A program made the position numbers and the translations under genes. This document shows, in pieces, positions 32,234 through 40,960 of a DNA stretch of 64,000 bases. A model generated the notes under the pieces. It saw only the letters and a list, made by a program, of their open reading frames with translations. It searched no databases and was not told where the DNA came from. The first letter of the stretch is position 1, and each line of letters opens with the position of its first letter. Source of the stretch: JAPOUP01 sp965203605 (lineage in GTDB: Bacteria; Pseudomonadota; Alphaproteobacteria; Rhodobacterales; Rhodobacteraceae); assembly GCA_965203605.1 (NCBI GenBank), contig OZ241902.1, forward strand, positions 3,410,001 through 3,474,000. The letters are read 5' to 3'.

Positions 32234-32739
32234 AGACCCTTTGTCCTCATCGCATTGTAGCGGGCACGCATTTCCGGATCCATCATCGCCTCAAGTACGG
32301 TTCGAAATCCGGCAACGGCTTCGGGTCCCGCCCGCCTGAAGGCAGACCGCATCCGGCCCCGTTGTACAGCGGAGAGCTCTGCCTCAAGCGCCGCGCCCCG
32401 TAGAGTGAGATAAAGGTTGCGTGTGCGCCTGTCCTGACGTCCGACGCGACTTTCAACCAGCCCGTCTCCGATCATCTTCCGCAGCACCCGGTTGAGGGAC
32501 TGCTTCGTTACGCCCAGTGTGTGGAGAAGGTCATTCACCGTAATGCCGGGACTTCGGTTGATGAAGTGAATGGCCCGATGATGCGCCCTGCCATAGCCCT
32601 GATCCGACAGGATGCGGTCGGGGTCCGACGTGAATCCACGATAGGCGAAGAACATCGCCTCGATTCCCTTTCGCAGTTGGTCATCAGTGAGATACAGCAG
32701 GTTCTCGCCACCTGGGCCAACAGAACCGTTTTCCGACAT
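32230..32739 (-). CDS. petP: PetP-like MarR-family regulator
   Basis: 169 residues. The winged helix-turn-helix core is GRAHHRAIHFINRSPGITVNDLLHTLGVTKQSLNRVLRKMIGDGLVESRVGRQDRRTRNLYLT, with the MarR beta-wing (DRRTR). The N-terminal QLRKGIEAMFFAYRGFTSDPDRIL is typical of PetP. Known in Rhodobacter as a partner regulator of PetR. The tight overlap with petR supports one operon. Confidence 0.86.
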   Translation of the reverse strand: MSENGSVGPGGENLLYLTDDQLRKGIEAMFFAYRGFTSDPDRILSDQGYGRAHHRAIHFINRSPGITVNDLLHTLGVTKQSLNRVLRKMIGDGLVESRVGRQDRRTRNLYLTLRGAALEAELSAVQRGRMRSAFRRAGPEAVAGFRTVLEAMMDPEMRARYNAMRTKGL

Positions 32740-32914
32740 GACCTAATCCCAAATCCACGTAACCCGCCCCAATATTACGTCAGTGTTGTTGACATTCCAA
32801 GACCCATTGGATAACGATTCGCCGATTCAACGCAATTTTGTGTCCGAGGCGGTCCAGACTTGCGCAACAATCCAAGACCGGGTCCGAAAACCCCTCAGAA
32901 CAGGAAGCGATCCC

Positions 32915-33784
32915 ATGGGTGCAGGATATGATGACCGCGACGGCTGGATCTGGCTTGACGGGCAATTCGTGCCCTGGCGCAGTGCCAATGTGCATTTGCT
33001 GACCCACGCGATGCACTATGCCAGTTCGGTCTTCGAGGGAGAGCGTGCCTATGGCGGCAGGATTTTTCTCAGTCGCGAGCATTCGGAGCGCCTGATTTTC
33101 TCAGGTCAGGCCATCGACATGCCGATTCCCTTCACTGTCGACGAAATCGAAGCCGCGAAATATGACCTGCTTGCCAGAAATGGGTTGACCGACTCCTATG
33201 TCCGGGCGGTTGCCTGGCGCGGGGCCGGTGAGGATATGGGGGTCGCCTCGGCGAGGAACCCGGTGCGCGTCGCCATAGCCGCTTGGGAATGGGGTGCATA
33301 TTACGGCGACGCCAAGATGAAGGGGGCCCGACTTGACGTTTCCCGATGGAAGCGGCCATCGCCTGAAACTGCGCCCTGCTTTGCGAAAGCTGCCGGACTG
33401 TACATGATCTGCACGATGTCGAAGCACGCCGCCGAGGCGAAGGGCTGTTCCGACGCAATGATGCTGGATCACCGTGGATTTGTGGCCGAAGCCACTGGCG
33501 CCAATATCTTTTTTGTCAGAGACGGGGAAGTGCATACCCCGGAGCCGGACTGTTTCCTGAATGGACTGACCCGTCAGACCGTGATTGGAATGCTGAAAGA
33601 CCGCCAGATCAAGGTGCATGAGCGGCACATCGAGCCATCGGAACTTGAAGGCTTCCAGCAGTGCTGGCTGACGGGAACCGCCGCTGAAGTGACGCCTGTC
33701 GGCCAGATTGGCGACTACAGGTTCGAGGTCGGTGCGCTGACACGGGACGTCTCGGAAGAATACGAACGGTTGGTGCGCAGGTAG
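32915..33784 (+). CDS. ilvE: Branched-chain amino acid aminotransferase
   Basis: 289 residues from MGAGYDDRDGWIWLDGQ, with AGGAAG upstream; the frame is open 44 codons earlier, but this start fits. Class IV PLP aminotransferase motifs include HAMHYASSVFEGERAY, the PLP-site region CFAKAAGLYMICTMSKHAAEAKGCSDAMMLD, EATGANIFFV and LNGLTRQTVIGM. It moves amino groups between glutamate and branched-chain 2-oxoacids. It is divergent from petP. Confidence 0.92.
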   Translation: MGAGYDDRDGWIWLDGQFVPWRSANVHLLTHAMHYASSVFEGERAYGGRIFLSREHSERLIFSGQAIDMPIPFTVDEIEAAKYDLLARNGLTDSYVRAVAWRGAGEDMGVASARNPVRVAIAAWEWGAYYGDAKMKGARLDVSRWKRPSPETAPCFAKAAGLYMICTMSKHAAEAKGCSDAMMLDHRGFVAEATGANIFFVRDGEVHTPEPDCFLNGLTRQTVIGMLKDRQIKVHERHIEPSELEGFQQCWLTGTAAEVTPVGQIGDYRFEVGALTRDVSEEYERLVRR

Positions 33785-33805
33785 TCAGGATCCGGTTCGT
33801 GTCAT

Positions 33806-34354
33806 TCAGCGCCGCCTGAGAAGTTCGACTTCCGCGTGAAGCGCCCCTGTCAGGCCTTTCAGCGATTCAATGTAGTCCTTCGATATCAAACGCCCGCCTG
33901 CATCGAATTCGCTGTGGGCCGCCGCCACCATCACCGAGCCGCCGCTGATGAGACGTGGGCGGAATGCCTGAAGCGCCTGACGCAGCGCATACTGTCCGAC
34001 TTCGCCGCCGCCCCGCCCGGCTGCCGCCGACATCACAGCCACTGGTTTGTCCTGCCATGGATTGTCCTTGACCCGGCTGACCCAATCCAGTGCGTTCTTC
34101 AGGACACCGGAAATCGACTTGTTGTATTCAGGGCCAGAGACGAGGACCGCGTCCGATGCGGCGATCTGTTCAGCAAGCAGTTGAACGCCTTCGGGAATGC
34201 CCTGCTCCTTCTCGAGGTCACCGTCATAGAGAGGCAGATGCAGGTCGGCTTCAATGTACTTCGCCTGACCATACAGCCGGGCAGCCTCTCTCAACAGCCT
34301 GCGGTTTGTGGAGTCTCGTCTAAGCGAACCTGAAATTCCAAGTAGTCGATGCAT
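33806..34354 (-). CDS. NAD(P)H-dependent FMN reductase family protein
   Basis: About 182 residues from MHRLLGISGSLRRDSTNRRLL, the flavodoxin-like phosphate loop of FMN reductases. Further marks are DAVLVSGPEYNKSISGVLKNALDWVSR and the MSAAAGRGGGEVGQYALRQAL segment. It reduces flavins, azo compounds or quinones in the cytoplasm. It is transcribed away from the TPP enzyme gene. Confidence 0.88.
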   Translation of the reverse strand: MHRLLGISGSLRRDSTNRRLLREAARLYGQAKYIEADLHLPLYDGDLEKEQGIPEGVQLLAEQIAASDAVLVSGPEYNKSISGVLKNALDWVSRVKDNPWQDKPVAVMSAAAGRGGGEVGQYALRQALQAFRPRLISGGSVMVAAAHSEFDAGGRLISKDYIESLKGLTGALHAEVELLRRR

Positions 34355-34475
34355 TCTGGCAATCCGATCGGTAAGGAAATTCCCATGTAGTTGCCGGAAA
34401 GCCCGCCGCAAGGTCTTGCCGTCACCGCAGACGGATGAAATTCTTCAGGAGGCGACCGAAAGGAGGGTTAGGGGA

Positions 34476-36128
34476 ATGCGGCACGGGGGGCGGATTCTCG
34501 TGGACCAACTCCTGGCGCATGGCGTGAACCGCGTGTTTTCGGTTCCCGGCGAGAGTTTTCTGGCGGTTCTTGATGCACTGTTTGAGATTGGTATACAGAA
34601 CATAGTCTGCCGGCACGAAGGCGGCGCGGCGATGATGGCGGAAGCCACCGGAAAGATGACCGGCCGACCGGGAATAGCATTCGTGACCCGTGGACCAGGC
34701 GCGACCAACGCTTCTTCCGGTGTGCATGTCGCTCGGCAGGACTCAACGCCCATGATCCTGTTCGTCGGCCAGATTCCACGCGGGCACCGTGATCGGGAAG
34801 CGTTTCAGGAAATCGATTACCGTGCGTTTTTCGGTCCGGTCGCGAAGTGGGTCGCGGAAATCGACCAAACGAGGCGAATTCCGGAATACGTCAACAGGGC
34901 ATTTCACATCGCGGCTTCCGGGCGACCCGGACCGGTGGTTCTCTCTCTGCCGGAGGATATGCTGTCCCAACAGGCGGACGTTCCCGTACTTGCCCCCACA
35001 GCGGCACCTCGCTCCGGTCCGAGCGAAACCGATGCTCACTGTCTGCTGGAAGCACTGGCGGGAGTCAAACGACCGCTGGTGATCGCTGGAGGATCCGGGT
35101 GGAACAGGGAAAGCAGCGCCATGCTTCGCCGCTTCGCTGAGGGGCAGGGCCTACCGGTTGCGACTCCATTCCGCCGACAGGATCTGATGGACAACCGCTC
35201 ACGAAACTATATCGGTGACCTGGGCGTGGGGATGAACCCGGCATTGGCGCGGCGGTTGCAGGACTCCGATTGTCTGCTGGTGCTTGGAGCGCGCCTTGGC
35301 GACGTCACGACTGGCGGATACGAGCTTGTTGACCCGGCCTCACCGGACAGGTTGATTCTGCATGTTCATCCTGATCCGGACCTGCCCGGGTCTGTCTATC
35401 GGACCGATCTATGTGTTGTGGCTCGGGCACCCGATATGGTCGCCCAACTCGTGCGGTCTCCGAAGGTCGGCGACTGGACTGCCTGGACCGAGAACGCCCG
35501 CGGGGACTACGATGTCTGGAGTCAACCCAGGGAAACGCCGGGACCGGTAAAACTGGAACGTATCGTAGGCTGGCTAAGCGACGCATTGCCTGATGATGCG
35601 ATTGTCACGAATGGCGCGGGAAACTACGCTGCATTCGTGCACCGTTACTTTGTCTACAAGGGGTACGGTACACAGCTGTCGCCGACATCGGGATCGATGG
35701 GCACAGGCTTCCCTGCCGCCGTGGCCGCGTCCCTTCAACACCCTGATCGGTTGATTGTCTGCTTCGCAGGGGACGGCTGTTTCCAGATGACCCTAAACGA
35801 GATGTCGACGGCGATTCAGTATGGCGCCAGCCCAATCGTAGTGGTCTGTAACAACGGACGTTATGGAACGATAAGAATGCATCAGGAAAAAACCTTTCCG
35901 GGCCGGGTATCCGGGACCGATCTGGCTAATCCGGATTTCGCCGCGCTGGCACGCGCCTATGGTGGCCACGGAGAGACTGTGGAGGACGGCCCGGAGTTTC
36001 CGGCGGCGTTCGAACGGGCTCGGGCGTCCGACCGACTATCGGTGATTGAACTGCGGCTTGATCCGCGCATGCTGTCGACATCGACGGATCTGGGCGAGGT
36101 CCGGGACTCGGAACGACTGAAGTCCTGA
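34476..36128 (+). CDS. Thiamine-diphosphate-dependent acetolactate synthase-like enzyme
   Basis: 550 residues from MRHGGRILVDQLLAHGVNRVFSVPGESFLAVLDAL, with GGAGGG before the ATG. The PGES glutamate activates the cofactor. The C-terminal cofactor motif is VCFAGDGCFQMTLNEMSTAIQYGASPIVVVCNNGRYGTIRMHQE. The three-domain order matches acetolactate synthase and benzoylformate decarboxylase relatives. No regulatory subunit (IlvH) is adjacent, so a role in branched-chain synthesis is not certain; a 2-oxoacid decarboxylase or lyase role is equally possible. Confidence 0.87.
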   Translation: MRHGGRILVDQLLAHGVNRVFSVPGESFLAVLDALFEIGIQNIVCRHEGGAAMMAEATGKMTGRPGIAFVTRGPGATNASSGVHVARQDSTPMILFVGQIPRGHRDREAFQEIDYRAFFGPVAKWVAEIDQTRRIPEYVNRAFHIAASGRPGPVVLSLPEDMLSQQADVPVLAPTAAPRSGPSETDAHCLLEALAGVKRPLVIAGGSGWNRESSAMLRRFAEGQGLPVATPFRRQDLMDNRSRNYIGDLGVGMNPALARRLQDSDCLLVLGARLGDVTTGGYELVDPASPDRLILHVHPDPDLPGSVYRTDLCVVARAPDMVAQLVRSPKVGDWTAWTENARGDYDVWSQPRETPGPVKLERIVGWLSDALPDDAIVTNGAGNYAAFVHRYFVYKGYGTQLSPTSGSMGTGFPAAVAASLQHPDRLIVCFAGDGCFQMTLNEMSTAIQYGASPIVVVCNNGRYGTIRMHQEKTFPGRVSGTDLANPDFAALARAYGGHGETVEDGPEFPAAFERARASDRLSVIELRLDPRMLSTSTDLGEVRDSERLKS

Positions 36129-36882
36129 CCACCTTGTTCTTATGCCCTCACCGCTCCGTTCTCGCCGCCGCTAGTCAGGTCCCTTGCCGCATACAGCCTC
36201 AACTGATCGCCCGATGGCTTCGCGATACCGGGCGTGGAGGTGCAGGGCAGGTCCGTTCTGTCCTGAATGGAGCAAACTCAAGGAGTGGCATGGGGACTTC
36301 CGATCGTTTCGGACACCATCGGGAAATCCACCATGACGGACAACGTGGATTTGATGTCGCAGCCGTACATGTGACCGGGCCGAACCATAGGAATCGGCCC
36401 GACCGACCGCTGACTTCGCGGTCAACACCCCACACCACGCCGGATCCATCCTGTCGAAAGACCATCACATGCCGGGAACACGGAAGCTTCGGGAGGGACA
36501 CGCGATCCGGTTGCCCTTTCGTCGACGACAGCCGGATCTGGCGCGACCGCCCAGCCTTCGGGTCCAAAATTGCCATTGTGGGCCCACTGTCGGTGCGGCG
36601 GATGCATTCACCTCATTCATGATGATCATATCGAGCCCGAATTGCGCTGGATGTGGCCTGACGTATTCCACCGAACGAAGTGACATGCGCGTTTTGGAAT
36701 TGGCCTCTGTCGATCCGGACCAATGGGACGGCAATACCGACAATCCATTTGATTTGAGCAAGTCAGACCTGTCGCCTGATGAACCGCAGTCGCGTTGATG
36801 TCGGTTGGGAATCATCCTGACGGAGAACTTCATTTCATCCGCATCTCCGTACGGCTCTCCCGCTTACGAAATTCCTTTCGGG
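36129..36882 (-). other. 754-bp stretch, no gene recognised
   Basis: It lies between the TPP enzyme and mtaB (convergent). Several frames of 90-160 codons exist on both strands, but none has start signals or recognisable motifs. It should contain terminators for both genes; I could not place a clear one. Confidence 0.45.
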
Positions 36883-38133
36883 TCATGCCGTAAGTCGACT
36901 CGCGCGCACCCCCTTGATCCCTTCCTCAACGATGGTGCCCTTCAATCCCGGCACCGACAGTTCAACCTGTGCGAACTGTTCTGTCCGACCAACCGTAGGG
37001 CTTTCCATCAGGATCCTGTGGATCCGGCCAACCTGTGCCTTCAGGTGCGTCTCAACGGCAATGCGCCCTACCGCCCTCAGTCTTTCCGATCTGTCCTTGA
37101 TCGCTCTTCCGTCCACCTGCGGCATTCGGGCTGCCGGTGTTTCCGGTCGGGGGGAGTAAGGGAATACATGCAGCCAGGTCAGGTCACATTCGTCGACCAT
37201 CCGCATGGAGCTTTCGAACATCGCTTCGGTTTCCGTTGGAAATCCCGCGATGATGTCAGCACCGAATGTCATATCGGGCCGAAGCCGCCTTGTCTCCTCA
37301 CAGAACCGAACCGCATCGGCAAGCCTGTGCCGCCGTTTCATACGTTTCAGGATCAAGTCGTCGCCTGACTGAAGGCTCAGATGGAGATGCGGCATAAAAC
37401 GTGGCTGTTCGGCGACCGCCCGTATCAGATTCCCATCGACTTCGATTGAGTCTATCGAACTCAGTCTCAAACGCGGTAGTTCCGGCACCGCACCCAGAAT
37501 CCGCAACACCAGATCACCAAGCCGTAGACCGCCGGGAAGATCGTTTCCCCAGGAGGTGAGATCGACTCCGGTCAACACGACTTCCCTGTAGCCCCGGTCA
37601 ACAAGTCTTCGGACCTGCGCTAAGGCGGTCTCCGCCGGAACCGATCGTGAATTCCCCCGTCCGAATGGAATGATGCAGAACGTGCAGCGATGGTCACAGC
37701 CATTCTGGATCTGAACATAGGCTCGGCTTCTGGTTCCAACTCCATCAACGGCATGGTCCTCCGTTCCGGCAACATCCATGATATCGCCGACCTGAATTCG
37801 TTTCGCCTTTCCCAACTTGCCTGATGCAATGCCATTCCAGGTTGCCGCGGCAACCTTTTCAGCGTTTCCGATCACCAGATCGACTTCTTCCATAGCGGAG
37901 AAGGCTTTCGGGTCGACCTGTGCGGCACATCCAGTGACGATCATCCTTACGTCAGGGTTCCTACGCCGCAGTCGCCTTATCTCCTGCCGTGCCTTTCTGA
38001 CCGCTTCGGCCGTCACGGCGCAGGTGTTCACCACAACAGCGTCATCAACGCCATAACGGCCAGCAAGCACCCGCATCGCCTCTGTCTCATATGTGTTGAG
38101 TCGACAGCCCAGGGTTGTGAAGTGCAGAGACAT
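36883..38133 (-). CDS. mtaB: tRNA t6A37 methylthiotransferase MtaB
   Basis: 416 residues. The N-terminal MTTase domain (TTLGCRLNTYETEAM, VVNTCAVTAEAVRKARQ, MIVTGCAAQ) supplies three cysteines for one FeS cluster. The radical-SAM motif is QNGCDHRCTFCIIPFGRGNSRS. It converts t6A37 of tRNA to ms2t6A. The C-terminal TRAM-like part ends early. It lies 9 bases after dapF on the same strand, a conserved pairing. Confidence 0.95.
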   Translation of the reverse strand: MSLHFTTLGCRLNTYETEAMRVLAGRYGVDDAVVVNTCAVTAEAVRKARQEIRRLRRRNPDVRMIVTGCAAQVDPKAFSAMEEVDLVIGNAEKVAAATWNGIASGKLGKAKRIQVGDIMDVAGTEDHAVDGVGTRSRAYVQIQNGCDHRCTFCIIPFGRGNSRSVPAETALAQVRRLVDRGYREVVLTGVDLTSWGNDLPGGLRLGDLVLRILGAVPELPRLRLSSIDSIEVDGNLIRAVAEQPRFMPHLHLSLQSGDDLILKRMKRRHRLADAVRFCEETRRLRPDMTFGADIIAGFPTETEAMFESSMRMVDECDLTWLHVFPYSPRPETPAARMPQVDGRAIKDRSERLRAVGRIAVETHLKAQVGRIHRILMESPTVGRTEQFAQVELSVPGLKGTIVEEGIKGVRASRLTA

Positions 38134-38142
38134 TCTGTCTGT

Positions 38143-38982
38143 CTATCGCTCCGAGCCAAGCGATTCCAGCCAAAGTGTGGCGTTGAACACATGGGAGGTT
38201 GGACCGGTCATCCAGACTCCGTCGTCCTTCCAGTCGATTTCCAATTCGCCACCGTCCAGCCTTACAGTCGCCCGGGGTCCTGTTACGCCCCGCCGCGCGG
38301 CGGCGACCACCGCCGCGCAGGAGGAAGAACCCGAGGCAGGTGTCACACCGACACCGCGCTCCCACACGCGCACCCTGATGCGGTCGGGGCCATCAAGACT
38401 GCAGAACTGGACATTCGTTCGTTCGGGAAAGAACGGATGGCACTCGACATCTGCCCCACGTAACTCGATATCAACGGAATCGGCGTCATCGACAAAGAAG
38501 GTGCAATGTGGATTACCCATCCCGGTTGCGACCGGACCACCCTCCATTGGCAGACGAAGAGTGTCCAGGTCCTCTGAGAGTGGGATCTCACGCCAATCGA
38601 ACATCGGATGTCCCACATTCACCCGTGTCCATCCCTGACTGGCGGTTTCGCAGGCAAGAAGACCACGTTCAGTCCGCAGCACTATCGATGATCTGCGGGA
38701 CTCGTCGAGAAGAAGCCGGGCCACACAGCGCGTTGCGTTGCCACAGGTGGCGGAGCTCGAACCGTCCGCATTCCAGAACCTCAGCCGGGCGGCGGCCTCG
38801 TCATCGGATTCGATGAGTACCAGTTGGTCGAAACCGACGCCCCACCTCCGGTCACTGAGGGACCGTATGGTTTCCGCTGAAATCGGAAACGATTCGGTGC
38901 GTCCGTCAATGACCAGAAAGTCGTTTCCCAACCCGTGCATTTTCATGAACGACAGGCTCAATCTATCTTCCCGAATCTGCAT
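38143..38982 (-). CDS. dapF: Diaminopimelate epimerase (second catalytic Cys replaced by Ser)
   Basis: 279 residues; a shorter start at MKMHGLGNDF (38946) is possible. It should interconvert LL- and meso-diaminopimelate for lysine and peptidoglycan synthesis. The first catalytic region is CGNATRCVA. The second, where most family members read ACGTGACA, reads ASGSSSCAAVVAA, so the usual second catalytic cysteine is Ser. The rest (MHGLGNDFLVIDGR, GNPHCTFFVDD, VWERGVGVTPA) is normal. No second dapF is in the window. Confidence 0.88.
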   Translation of the reverse strand: MQIREDRLSLSFMKMHGLGNDFLVIDGRTESFPISAETIRSLSDRRWGVGFDQLVLIESDDEAAARLRFWNADGSSSATCGNATRCVARLLLDESRRSSIVLRTERGLLACETASQGWTRVNVGHPMFDWREIPLSEDLDTLRLPMEGGPVATGMGNPHCTFFVDDADSVDIELRGADVECHPFFPERTNVQFCSLDGPDRIRVRVWERGVGVTPASGSSSCAAVVAAARRGVTGPRATVRLDGGELEIDWKDDGVWMTGPTSHVFNATLWLESLGSER

Positions 38983-39296
38983 TTCCCGACATATACGTCA
39001 GGGAGTTAGGCGAATCCAGAATTGCCTCACCAATGACATCTCGGCCCACGACGCTGTCGCATTCCGTTCAGGGTCTTGCGTTTCAGGAGTGCATATCGTT
39101 CGGACCGTCAATCCGAATTGGGGATTGAATGGCAATTGGGTGGCAATATGCGGTTGAAGTCGCTGCCGAGGCAGTCTACGTAGTGCGGACATGATCTGCT
39201 TGATTGGCGAGGCAGGTGACTTGTGATTGACCCGCTGGATCAACATGCTTAGGGCGGGAAGCAACGAAGGCCCCAAGGATGGCCGGCGTGAGAGAT
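38983..39296 (+). other. Intergenic stretch upstream of tRNA-Lys
   Basis: 314 bases between divergent dapF and tRNA-Lys. No gene is supported. It must contain the tRNA promoter. Confidence 0.5.
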
Positions 39297-39372
39297 GGGC
39301 CGTTAGCTCAGTTGGTAGAGCAACTGACTTTTAATCAGTGGGTCGCAGGTTCGAATCCTGCACGGCTCACCA
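39297..39372 (+). tRNA. tRNA-Lys (TTT)
   Basis: 76 nt, with TTT anticodon in the loop CTTTTAA, GTTCGAATC T-loop and encoded CCA. It borders the IS-rich accessory region, which begins 15 bases after its 3' end. I see no second copy of its 3' end, so integration into this tRNA is not shown. Confidence 0.96.
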
Positions 39373-39499
39373 CTTCTCAGCCCCATTCCAGTCCGAAGTG
39401 CAACACCAGTGGCGGTGGTGACCGGTTCCGCTACCGCATGATGTTGCGTATCGGCCAGCAGGCGGCGACAGTCCCTGTGACGAAACAAGGGAGACTGCC

Positions 39500-40364
39500 A
39501 TGCCCGAGGGCCACCGCCACCTGACCCATGGGGATGGATGCCAGATCGGCGCGCTGAAGGAAAGCGGGCTCTCCGACGGGGCGACCGCGGCCCGACCTGG
39601 CCGTGACCGTTCGTCGGTCTGGCGGGAGCCGCGCCGTAACGGCGGGGGTTCGGGATACAGCGCGGGGGAGGGCGAAGGTGCGCCGCAGCGCCGCCCTGTC
39701 GGTCCCGGGGAAGATGACGCCGGAGCGCTGGGCGAGCGTCGAGGGGTTTCCGGAGGAAGGCGGGCGGCGGGCTGTTCCCGCTGCTGCGCCGCCGCGGCAG
39801 AAAGCCGGACCGGCGTGGCGGGCGGCGCTCGGGCCGTGGCCACATCCCGGGCCGGGTGGACATCTCCGGGAGGCCGGATGAGGTGGAGAGCAGGGAGCGT
39901 GTGGGCGACCGGGAGGCGGACACGACCGTCGGGAAAGGCCACGGCGGGGCGGTGGTCCCGCTCGTGGACCGCGCCTCGGAATACACGTATTCACGGAGGG
40001 TTGACCGACGCACCCCGGCCGCGGTCTCCGCGGCGATGCCGGCGATGCCGGCGATGCCGGAGCCGTCCGCCGTCCCCGTCCACACGACCACGGCGGACAA
40101 CGGCAAGGGGTTCGCGGGCCACGCTGGCGTGGCCAGGGCGCTCGGCGCCTCCTTCTTCCTCGCCACCCCCACCACTCCCGGGAGCGTGGCCTGAACGGGA
40201 ACACCAACGGGCTGGTGCGGCAGTACCTGCCGAAGGGGACGGACCTGCGGGCGGTCACCGACGCGGAGGTGAAAGCGGTGCAGGACCGCCTGAACGCGCG
40301 ACCGCGCAGGGTGCTCGGCTACCGGACGCCCGCCGGGGTGTTCCGCCAGGCCCGCCCTCCCTGA
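39500..40364 (+). pseudogene. IS30 transposase, frameshifted and catalytically altered
   Basis: It starts MPEGHRHLTHGDGCQIGALKESGLSDG, the IS30 helix-turn-helix start. It then runs through several frames: the DDE core appears as VGDREADTTVGKGHGGAVV and VHTTTADNGKGFAGH, then after a frameshift RGLNGNTNGLVRQYLPKGTDL. In active IS30 transposases the last segment reads TNENTNG; the catalytic Glu is Gly here (codon 40197-40199). The conserved Trp of WEAD is Arg. It lacks an internal segment present in copy 2. It cannot be active. Confidence 0.85.
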
Positions 40365-40504
40365 CGCGGCCCGCCCGCCCCCGCCGGTGCGGATGGCCGC
40401 GCCGGAAGGGGTGGAACGGATCAAGCCGTCGCGTCCGTCCAGACGGGACCAGAACCGTCCCGGGACCGGATCCTCCGCTCCCCGGGGGCCGCGGACCCCG
40501 CCTT

Positions 40505-40553
40505 CCGGCCATCCGCGCAGCTCGGGCTCCGCCCTCGCTGCGCGGATGGCCGG
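40505..40553 (+). repeat. Perfect 17-bp inverted repeat (hairpin) at the IS30 right end
   Basis: CCGGCCATCCGCGCAGC (40505-40521) and its exact complement (40537-40553) flank a 15-base loop. It could act as a terminator-like or recombination structure. There is no T-run after it. Confidence 0.75.
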
Positions 40554-40641
40554 TGTTGCACTTCGGAATGGAAGTGGGGTCGCTTAGCCACTGTTGCTGT
40601 TCGAACAGATTTTTAACCACTAGGTCGAGCAACGCACCCAA

Positions 40642-40661
40642 AAGTTGTCGGTTGACAACTT
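40642..40661 (+). promoter_or_regulatory. Candidate operator palindrome upstream of the toxin-like gene
   Basis: AAGTTGTC, four bases, GACAACTT: a perfect 8-bp inverted repeat ending five bases before the ribosome-binding site (40667-40672) of the HicA-like gene. Its placement is typical of autoregulated toxin-antitoxin operons. The helix-turn-helix protein encoded downstream is the natural binder (inference). Confidence 0.55.
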
Positions 40662-40680
40662 AACTCGGAGGGCCTATGTA

Positions 40681-40959
40681 ATGTCCCGTAAGCCGCACAA
40701 GTCCAAGGAGATCGAGGCTGTTTTGCGTGGGCTGGAAGCCTTGGGGTGGACGGTCACTCTGCGCTCCGGGCGCGGGCATGCGTGGGGGCTGATCCGCTGT
40801 CCCAACAACGATCCGGACTGCCGGTGCGGTGAGTTTTGTCAAATGGGGGTCTGGTCGACGCCCCAGAATCCGGGCCGGTTTGCCCGGCAACTGAGGAACC
40901 GGGCGCTAGGTTGTACGAAACTCGACAATGCTGATGATGGCGCTCAAGAGGATGAATGA
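40681..40959 (+). CDS. HicA-like putative mRNA interferase toxin
   Basis: 92 residues from the ATG at 40681 (GGAGGG upstream). The order KSKEIEAVLRGLEALGWTVTLRSGRGHAWGLIRCP...GVWSTPQNPGRFARQLRNRALG follows the HicA pattern: helix, GW strand, G-x-G-H motif with the presumed catalytic His, later strand with Pro, C-terminal helix. It is longer than classic HicA (about 60-80) and has an insert with four cysteines (RCPNNDPDCRCGEFCQ) that could bind metal. It overlaps the gene after it in ribosome-binding site and is likely cotranscribed. Confidence 0.6.
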   Translation: MSRKPHKSKEIEAVLRGLEALGWTVTLRSGRGHAWGLIRCPNNDPDCRCGEFCQMGVWSTPQNPGRFARQLRNRALGCTKLDNADDGAQEDE

Positions 40960-40960
40960 C

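Larger units (their letters stand above)
39388..40571 (+). mobile_element. IS30-family element, decayed copy 1
   Basis: 1184 bp bounded by 20-bp inverted repeats that differ at one base (CCAGTCCGAAGTGCAACACC left, CCATTCCGAAGTGCAACACC right). It carries a frameshifted transposase on the plus strand. It is missing about 130 bp relative to copy 2 (42289-43021). A perfect 17-bp hairpin abuts the right repeat. Confidence 0.88.

Noticed and set aside
36134..36622. 162-codon plus-strand frame after the TPP enzyme
   Set aside because: No start signal, no recognisable domain, and composition resembling non-coding DNA.
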